A DNA stretch of 11,368 bases from Candidatus Desantisiibacteriota bacterium (GTDB lineage Bacteria; UBA9089; CG2-30-40-21): NCBI GenBank assembly GCA_016208205.1, contig JACQYP010000168.1:1-11368 (forward strand), written 5' to 3'. Shown piece by piece: positions 5,834 to 11,368 of this stretch. The stretch's first letter is position 1; each line of letters opens with the position of its first letter. The notes beneath the pieces were generated by a model, which had not been told where the DNA came from, did no database searches, and was given only the letters and a program-made list of their open reading frames with translations. The translations under genes were made by a program, and so were the position numbers.

Positions 5834-8800
5834 ATGAAAAAGGTGGGATTTTTTTTAATAATATGCTTGTGTTGTGTCTTTTTTAATCTTAGCATAATAA
5901 ATACTGCCTTTGCAGATGATGGCGGGTATGAGTTTAAGGGTGGATGGGCAGGGATAGCACCTGAGCTTGATAAGCAGCTTAATAAACCTCAAGGTGTAGC
6001 TGTAGACGATGTTAATGGCTATATTTATGTAGCTGATACTGAAAATCATCGTGTCCGAAAGTTTACTACTACAGGCACTCGTACCCTGGAATGGGGCTGT
6101 TCTGGCACTCAAGCAGGACAGTTTAAGTCACCAGAAGGCATTGCTGTTAGTGCTGACGGTTGTTATGTCTATGTGGCTGATACAAGTAATCATCGGATAC
6201 AGAAGTTCAGCAGTACAGGGGCATTTATTCTGTCATGGGGAAGTCAGGGGACGAGTGATGGCAAATTTGGCTCACCAACCGGGATTGCTGTGGATACGCT
6301 CGGGTATATTTATGTGGCAGATACAGGAAATAATCGTATTCAGAAATTTAATAGTAGTGGGAGTTTTGTTGCAAAATGGACGAATAATACAGGTAAACCT
6401 CAAGGGATAGCTGTAGGGACTTCAGGGAATATCTTTATAGCTGATATAGAAAATGAGCGTATTAAGCGTTTTCCTAATACATATGATAATCCTGCCAATA
6501 CTATGAATTGGGGCAATGGCATCAGCAAGCCTGAGGGGATAGCAGTAGATGCTTTTGGCAATATCTATGTGGCAGATACTGGTAACAATACTATCAAGAG
6601 ATTCACCGATACAGGCACATTAACATGGGTAGCTACTTTAACCACATTCTCTTCTCCTGCGGCTGTAACTGTAAATGGTGAATATATCTATGTAGCAGAC
6701 ACAAACCATAATCAAATCCAGAAGCTCACAATTGATGGTGGCACTTCCACACTCACCTTTGGTACTCAAGGCTCTTCCACCGGCATTCTTAACTATCCTC
6801 AGGCAATGGCTATGGATAACACAGGCAATATCTATATCGCAGATACCCAGAACCATTGTATCCAAAAATTTGATCAACAGGCAGGCACCTTTACCCTTAA
6901 ATGGGGTGGGTTTGGTAGTTGTACAGGAATGTTTAATTATCCGCAGGGTATAGCGATTGACAAAGCCAATGGTTGGATTTATGTCTCTGATACAGGCAAC
7001 AAACGGATTCAGAAGTTTGGTTTGGACGGGAGTTTTATTAAATTCTGGACAAATTCATTTCAATCTCCACAAGGGATTACTGTTGGTTCTTCTGGTGATG
7101 TTTATGTGGTTGATGCCGGCGAAGGGACTGTAGGTCATAGGGTTGAAAGATTTAATTCTGAGGGGACACCCCTTGATACAGGTTGGCCAATGGGACAATA
7201 TGGGGCAAGTGCTGGAAGGTATTTTAACTCTCCCCAGGGTATAGCCAGAGATTCATCAGGTAATTTTTATATAGCTGATACAGGCAATAATCGTATCCAA
7301 AAATTTACTTCATCAGGCAGCTACACACTAAGCTGGGGAAGTGTGGGAACAGGGACAGGATTGTTTACCTCCCCCCAGGGCATAGCTATTGATACATGGG
7401 GTTATATTTATGTAGCAGATTCCAATAATCACCGTATTCAGAAGTTTAGTCCTGAGGGTAAATTTATTACTACCTGGGGCATGGAAGGGACAAACACCGG
7501 ACAGTTCCGTTTCCCACAAGGGATTATTGTTGGCACAGATAATGCAATCTTCGTAGTAGATACAGGCAATCATCGAATCCAGAAATTTACTGCTACCCCA
7601 TTTTCCGTAACCAACATTACCCCGGGTACAGCTTCAAATAATGCTACAAAAAGCGTTACAGTAACTGGTACCGGATTTCTTACTCAGGCTACGGTCAGAT
7701 TAGTTAAATCAGGGTATGCTGATATTATTGGGACTGACACAATGGTTTCTGGGAATAATACTATCACCTGCACCTTTGATCTTCGAGAAAAGCAAGTTGG
7801 TTCATGGACTGTGGTGGTTTATAATCCTAACGGGCATCTGGCAATAGCTACCCTGACTACCACAGCCTTTGTTGTTAATGACCCTGATCCGCCAACCATT
7901 GGGATATGTACTACTGCTGATACAAATGGTGATGGATTTATAGACGCAATTGATGTAACCTTTTCAGAGGCAATCAAGGATTCTACGGTTCAGATTAGCG
8001 ATTTCAAGGTAGTAGGTGCAAACGGTACCCTTTCTGTAGGCAGCTGGACTACTTTATTTACCCCTGATGATAGATATATCCGCCTTTTCTTTGAGGATGG
8101 CACGCTAACTACATCAGCAACCCCTACCCTATTGTTTATCGGCAATAGTTTAACCGATCTATCAGCTAACCCACTGGGAGCAACATTGGCAACAACAATT
8201 GATAAGGCATTGCCCTTCTTAAGAGTGCTATCTCCATCTGCTAATGGGTTTGGTAATCAGGACATTCGTGTTGAATACCGGCTTTCCGAGTCAGTAGCTT
8301 CCTCTTCGCTGAGATTAAGATTTACTAATGCTGCAACCACTTCTGTTACTTCTGTGGGAAGCCTGTCTGCTTCGGCTGGAACGCAAACAGCAACCATCCT
8401 GGGAACTGATTTAAGCCCGGCCCTGACTGACGGCACCTATAGTGTAAGCTTAATTGCCACTGATCTGGCTGGGAATTCAGCCACATCTACCTCGAATACT
8501 AACTGGACATATGATACCGGCACACCAACCTTGCGATTAATTAAACCAAATTCTGATGGGATTGATAATCAGGAGATAGAGGTATCCTACTGGCTTTATG
8601 AGGATGTAGCGACCTCAAGCTTGCGACTTATCTTCCAGAACAGTGCAGGAGCCACTTTTACTACTAATTCAGGCAGCCTGACCCAGGGCAGCAAGCAAGC
8701 CACACATACTATAACTACTATTCTTGGCTTGCAGGATGGAGCAACCTATACAGTTACCTTAATAGCTGATGATCTGGCCGGTAATCGTGGGACATCTTGC

Positions 8801-11368
8801 CCTTCAACCAATTGGACATACAGAACAACAGCACCGGTAGCTACCCTTACTACTCCGGGATCTAATAGCTATGAAAATCGGTCGATCAAGGTAGAATACA
8901 CTCTTGGACAAAATGTGGAAACGATCAAGCTTGTTTTTCAATACACTGGTGGAAATAGTGATTCCAAAAGTATACGAGAAGCAAAAATTGTTGGTAATGG
9001 TTCGTACACGGCAGGTAATGGTTCTTGTACAATATATGGGGATGATCTAAACGACGATAAGGGATCTTCATCTGATGATTTTCTTGTTGATGGTGCTATT
9101 TATAGTGTTTGGTTAGAGATGGTGGATAAAGCCGGCAATTTGGGGACATCTAACATGAATACAAACTGGACATATGATACTACCTTACCAAATATTACTA
9201 CCTTGAGCAAGCCTGGTCAAAATGGGTTTGATAATCAAAGCATTGCTGTTGAGTATAGCCTTTCAGAGCAAGTGTTGTTGGTTACAATGCTCTTTATCGG
9301 TACAACAAGTACTCATACAGTAACTACTACGCTTCCTGGAAATAAAGGGAGCAATGGGATTACCCTATGCGGCACATCTTCGATAAGCCCTGCCTTGCCT
9401 GATGGGGTAGCTACATTTACAGTTAAATTACTGGCTATGGATAGGGCAGGTAATGATGCAACGCCTTTTGTTGTATCTAATTGGACATATGATACTATAA
9501 TTGATACTCCAACCCTTACCCTTGCCAAGGGGAGTGCAAACACTACCATCCGGGAGATTGCTGTTTTGGTTGAAAACGATACAGATGCAGTAAAGTGGCT
9601 GATTGGTGAAGAACAGATGGCAGCACGACCGGATGAGACAGATTCAAGGTGGACAGACAGTGAACCAACCTCATTTGTGTTAAGTTCAGGTGATGGGAAA
9701 AAAACCGTATATGTCTGGATAAAGGATAAGGCCGGAAATGTAAATGCAGTACGAGTAAGCAAGGATATTATTCTGGATCAGAACGCACCTGTAATCACCT
9801 TGATTCAACCGGCAGCAAATACTTTTAACAATGGCAGTATTACTGTAACCTACTGGCTTTCTGAGGAGCTGGCTACTAATACAATAAAGCTTGCATTTGG
9901 AACTAAATCTGTCACATCAACGGTATTTACTGGAAATCAAGGCACAAATACTGTATGGATGAATATCTCTACCATTGGACTGACTGATGGGGCAACCTAT
10001 ACGCTGTTGTTTACTGGTTGTGATCTGCCCGGCAATGCAGGCACATCCAATCCTCAAGTTAACTGGCAATATGATATTACCCCTCCTGTCCTTGGGCTTA
10101 CACTGAATCCACAAGATAATCAGACTATTGCCATAGAATATACCCTTTCTGAGAATGTCAACCCTTCCAGCTTGAAAATTGCATTTAATCAGGGGACACC
10201 TACAGTCATTATTGGAACAAGTACCATGGGTACATGGTCTTGTGTCCTTTCCGGCAATCAACCTGGATTGACAGACGGGACATACACTGTAACCTTGAGT
10301 GCTGTAGATATGGCCGGCAATGCATCATCTACAACTGTTTCAAACTGGGTCTATGATACCCGGATAGGAAGCATCACACTATCCATTCCAGCTGGAAGTT
10401 ATACCAATCAGGCAACGATTACTGTGAACATAGGCACGCTTACTCCACAGGAGGTTGGGACAATAAGCTATTTATTTGGTGAGGCATATTCAGGGACACC
10501 ATCAGAGACAAACGGCTCGTGGACTACAATTAGACCGGTCAGCTATACACTGTCTAATGGTGATGGCTATAAAACGCTATACTTATGGGTTAAGGATGGA
10601 GCCGGCAATATTACCTTATGTCCGGCAACAGCAAGCATTACCTTAGATACAACGCCGCCAGCTATCAAGCTTGTTAAGCCGGCAGCAGGCTCTACTGATA
10701 ACGAATCAATTGAGGTTGAATACAACCTGTCTGAGGAAGTTGCGAGCCTGACTGTCACCTTTGCCGGCACAACAACCTCTCTATCCACAAAAACAAGTGG
10801 GACACACTCTCAAGCCTTAAGCGGGTTATCGCTTGGGTTATCCCAGGGCACATATACCGTTACCCTAAATGCTACAGACCTTGCAGGCAATACATTTAGC
10901 ACTACAAATAATAATTGGATATATGATACTACCAAGCCAACCGGAACGCTCTCTACGCCGGCGTCAAACGGTATTGATGACCAAAGCATTGCTGTCCGAT
11001 ATACCCTGACAGAGACGGCATCAAGCGTCAGGCTTATATTTACACAAAAAACAGGCACACCGGATGCAAACTCTCCGCATGTGGTAACTGCTCTATTAAC
11101 TGTCAACGAGGGGAACAATGGAACGATCAGCATAAACGGCAGTGATTTGAATAATGATAAAAATGCATCAACTGCGGATACCCTGATGTCAGATGCTGTG
11201 TATGAGGTTTATTTAGAGATTGTTGATCTTGCAGGGAATACAGGCTCATCCTCGGTAAATACCAATTGGACATATGATTCGCAAGTACCTGTGATTAAGA
11301 TTACAAAACCTGCAACCAATGGATTTGATAATGATAGTATTGATGTGGATTATAATCTTTCTGAATCA
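5834..11368 (+). CDS. Large secreted NHL-propeller, IPT/TIG and tandem Ig-like repeat protein (3' end outside window)
   Basis: One open frame runs 1845 codons from ATG 5834 to the window edge without a stop. Residues 1-27 are a signal peptide (KK, then GFFLIICLCCVFFNL, cut after AFA before DDGG). No lipobox is seen. Residues about 33-588 hold twelve NHL repeats, each with a core such as IYVADTGNNRIQKF and a preceding PQGIAVD, enough for two six-bladed propellers. Residues 591-683 look like an IPT/TIG domain (VTNITPGTASNN, TVTGTGF). Residues 686-793 form an Ig-like domain opened by the calcium-loop-like DTNGDGFID (696-704). From residue 794 on there are ten complete Ig-like domains and an eleventh cut by the edge. 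The protein is exported and probably on the surface or in the matrix, with propellers and Ig stalk for binding other molecules; this role is inferred. The ribosome binding site is weak (AGGG, 8 bases upstream). A run of eight T (5849-5856) lies in the signal peptide codons. Confidence 0.93.
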   Translation, partial: MKKVGFFLIICLCCVFFNLSIINTAFADDGGYEFKGGWAGIAPELDKQLNKPQGVAVDDVNGYIYVADTENHRVRKFTTTGTRTLEWGCSGTQAGQFKSPEGIAVSADGCYVYVADTSNHRIQKFSSTGAFILSWGSQGTSDGKFGSPTGIAVDTLGYIYVADTGNNRIQKFNSSGSFVAKWTNNTGKPQGIAVGTSGNIFIADIENERIKRFPNTYDNPANTMNWGNGISKPEGIAVDAFGNIYVADTGNNTIKRFTDTGTLTWVATLTTFSSPAAVTVNGEYIYVADTNHNQIQKLTIDGGTSTLTFGTQGSSTGILNYPQAMAMDNTGNIYIADTQNHCIQKFDQQAGTFTLKWGGFGSCTGMFNYPQGIAIDKANGWIYVSDTGNKRIQKFGLDGSFIKFWTNSFQSPQGITVGSSGDVYVVDAGEGTVGHRVERFNSEGTPLDTGWPMGQYGASAGRYFNSPQGIARDSSGNFYIADTGNNRIQKFTSSGSYTLSWGSVGTGTGLFTSPQGIAIDTWGYIYVADSNNHRIQKFSPEGKFITTWGMEGTNTGQFRFPQGIIVGTDNAIFVVDTGNHRIQKFTATPFSVTNITPGTASNNATKSVTVTGTGFLTQATVRLVKSGYADIIGTDTMVSGNNTITCTFDLREKQVGSWTVVVYNPNGHLAIATLTTTAFVVNDPDPPTIGICTTADTNGDGFIDAIDVTFSEAIKDSTVQISDFKVVGANGTLSVGSWTTLFTPDDRYIRLFFEDGTLTTSATPTLLFIGNSLTDLSANPLGATLATTIDKALPFLRVLSPSANGFGNQDIRVEYRLSESVASSSLRLRFTNAATTSVTSVGSLSASAGTQTATILGTDLSPALTDGTYSVSLIATDLAGNSATSTSNTNWTYDTGTPTLRLIKPNSDGIDNQEIEVSYWLYEDVATSSLRLIFQNSAGATFTTNSGSLTQGSKQATHTITTILGLQDGATYTVTLIADDLAGNRGTSCPSTNWTYRTTAPVATLTTPGSNSYENRSIKVEYTLGQNVETIKLVFQYTGGNSDSKSIREAKIVGNGSYTAGNGSCTIYGDDLNDDKGSSSDDFLVDGAIYSVWLEMVDKAGNLGTSNMNTNWTYDTTLPNITTLSKPGQNGFDNQSIAVEYSLSEQVLLVTMLFIGTTSTHTVTTTLPGNKGSNGITLCGTSSISPALPDGVATFTVKLLAMDRAGNDATPFVVSNWTYDTIIDTPTLTLAKGSANTTIREIAVLVENDTDAVKWLIGEEQMAARPDETDSRWTDSEPTSFVLSSGDGKKTVYVWIKDKAGNVNAVRVSKDIILDQNAPVITLIQPAANTFNNGSITVTYWLSEELATNTIKLAFGTKSVTSTVFTGNQGTNTVWMNISTIGLTDGATYTLLFTGCDLPGNAGTSNPQVNWQYDITPPVLGLTLNPQDNQTIAIEYTLSENVNPSSLKIAFNQGTPTVIIGTSTMGTWSCVLSGNQPGLTDGTYTVTLSAVDMAGNASSTTVSNWVYDTRIGSITLSIPAGSYTNQATITVNIGTLTPQEVGTISYLFGEAYSGTPSETNGSWTTIRPVSYTLSNGDGYKTLYLWVKDGAGNITLCPATASITLDTTPPAIKLVKPAAGSTDNESIEVEYNLSEEVASLTVTFAGTTTSLSTKTSGTHSQALSGLSLGLSQGTYTVTLNATDLAGNTFSTTNNNWIYDTTKPTGTLSTPASNGIDDQSIAVRYTLTETASSVRLIFTQKTGTPDANSPHVVTALLTVNEGNNGTISINGSDLNNDKNASTADTLMSDAVYEVYLEIVDLAGNTGSSSVNTNWTYDSQVPVIKITKPATNGFDNDSIDVDYNLSES
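5930..7597 (+). repeat. Twelve NHL repeats (two predicted six-bladed propellers)
   Basis: Twelve copies of the signature hydrophobic-Y-hydrophobic-AD-T-x-N-x-R-I-x-K-F occur at about 45-residue spacing, the first at 6017 and the last ending near 7590. Strong copies include YVYVADTSNHRIQKF, YIYVADTGNNRIQKF and NFYIADTGNNRIQKF. The ninth (DVYVVDAGEGTVGHRVERF) carries a four-residue insertion, and the fourth (NIFIADIENERIKRF) and sixth (YIYVADTNHNQIQKL) are more diverged. Confidence 0.85.
8213..11368 (+). repeat. Tandem Ig-like domain array (10 complete plus 1 partial, three subtypes)
   Basis: Units start at residues 794, 898, 1001, 1119, 1226, 1319, 1418, 1512, 1609, 1702 and 1819. Type A units (1, 2, 4, 6, 7, 9, 11; about 93-107 residues) carry an N-x-SI-x-VEYxLSE strand, then DGxYTVTLxAxDxAGN, and mostly end NWTYDT. 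Long type A' units (3 and 10; 117-118 residues) add an acidic segment, GDDLNDDKGSSSDD in unit 3 and GSDLNNDKNASTAD in unit 10. Type B units (5 and 8; 93-97 residues) have WTDSEPTSFVLSSGDGKKT- or WTTIRPVSYTLSNGDGYKT-like segments and end in LDxN/T. They resemble bacterial Ig-like stalk domains. Confidence 0.8.

Noticed and set aside
5834..5914. Lipoprotein signal in the NHL/Ig protein
   Set aside because: The cysteines in LIICLCC lack the small residue required before the lipobox Cys, while AFA followed by DD suits signal peptidase I.
5855..7573. Several short frames on both strands overlapping the NHL region
   Set aside because: The frame from 5834 carries twelve regular NHL repeats, so the others are shadows.
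9313..11133. Minus-strand frames of 73-149 codons opposite the Ig-like array
   Set aside because: Their openness follows from the repeated Thr/Ser/Gly codons of the plus-strand domains; translations are low in structure and have no start signals.

Overview
The window reads as AT-rich bacterial chromosome with standard code and good Shine-Dalgarno sites. The organism cannot be named. A long secreted beta-propeller/Ig-like protein, a secreted coiled-coil/TPR protein, a type I-E-like CRISPR repeat, an IS1-like remnant and many small palindromic repeats would suit an uncultivated, probably diderm, environmental bacterium. That placement is inference with low confidence.

Layout. Positions 1-269 hold the decayed end of an IS1-like transposase gene. 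It abuts one solitary 29-bp type I-E-like CRISPR repeat (273-301) with no second repeat and no cas genes in view. A strong sigma70-type promoter with extended -10 (364-392) then drives tyrS (644-1813, +, TTG start). A ~177-bp palindromic MITE-like element (409-585), flanked by an 11-bp direct repeat, sits between this promoter and the tyrS ribosome binding site. After tyrS an inverted repeat (1814-1900) separates it from two minus-strand genes: a four-CBS protein that ends in a histidine-kinase dimerisation/phosphoacceptor segment without an ATPase domain (1905-2948), and a secreted coiled-coil plus TPR protein (3101-5047). A remnant of the palindromic repeat family lies between those two genes.

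The 786-bp stretch 5048-5833 has no convincing gene. It carries the minus-strand promoter for the TPR protein, a strong hairpin, and two further palindromic elements; one of these contains a perfect 24-bp-arm hairpin with the sequence CGTCATTGCGAGG, which resembles a widespread bacterial REP-like repeat.

From 5834 to the right edge runs one uninterrupted reading frame of 1845 codons with no stop before the window ends. It encodes a signal peptide, twelve NHL repeats (enough for two six-bladed propellers), an IPT/TIG-like domain, one Ig-like domain with a calcium-loop-like motif, and at least eleven tandem Ig-like domains of three subtypes. It is the largest gene here and is probably a secreted or cell-surface adhesin-like or matrix protein.

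The genes do not form an obvious pathway. tyrS is housekeeping, the CBS protein is probably regulatory, and the two exported proteins diverge from a shared, repeat-rich intergenic region. The most notable signals are the element inserted between the tyrS promoter and gene, the family of related palindromic elements in the intergenic spaces, the lone CRISPR repeat at a transposase breakpoint, the kinase-like protein lacking its catalytic domain, and the architecture of the large NHL/Ig protein.
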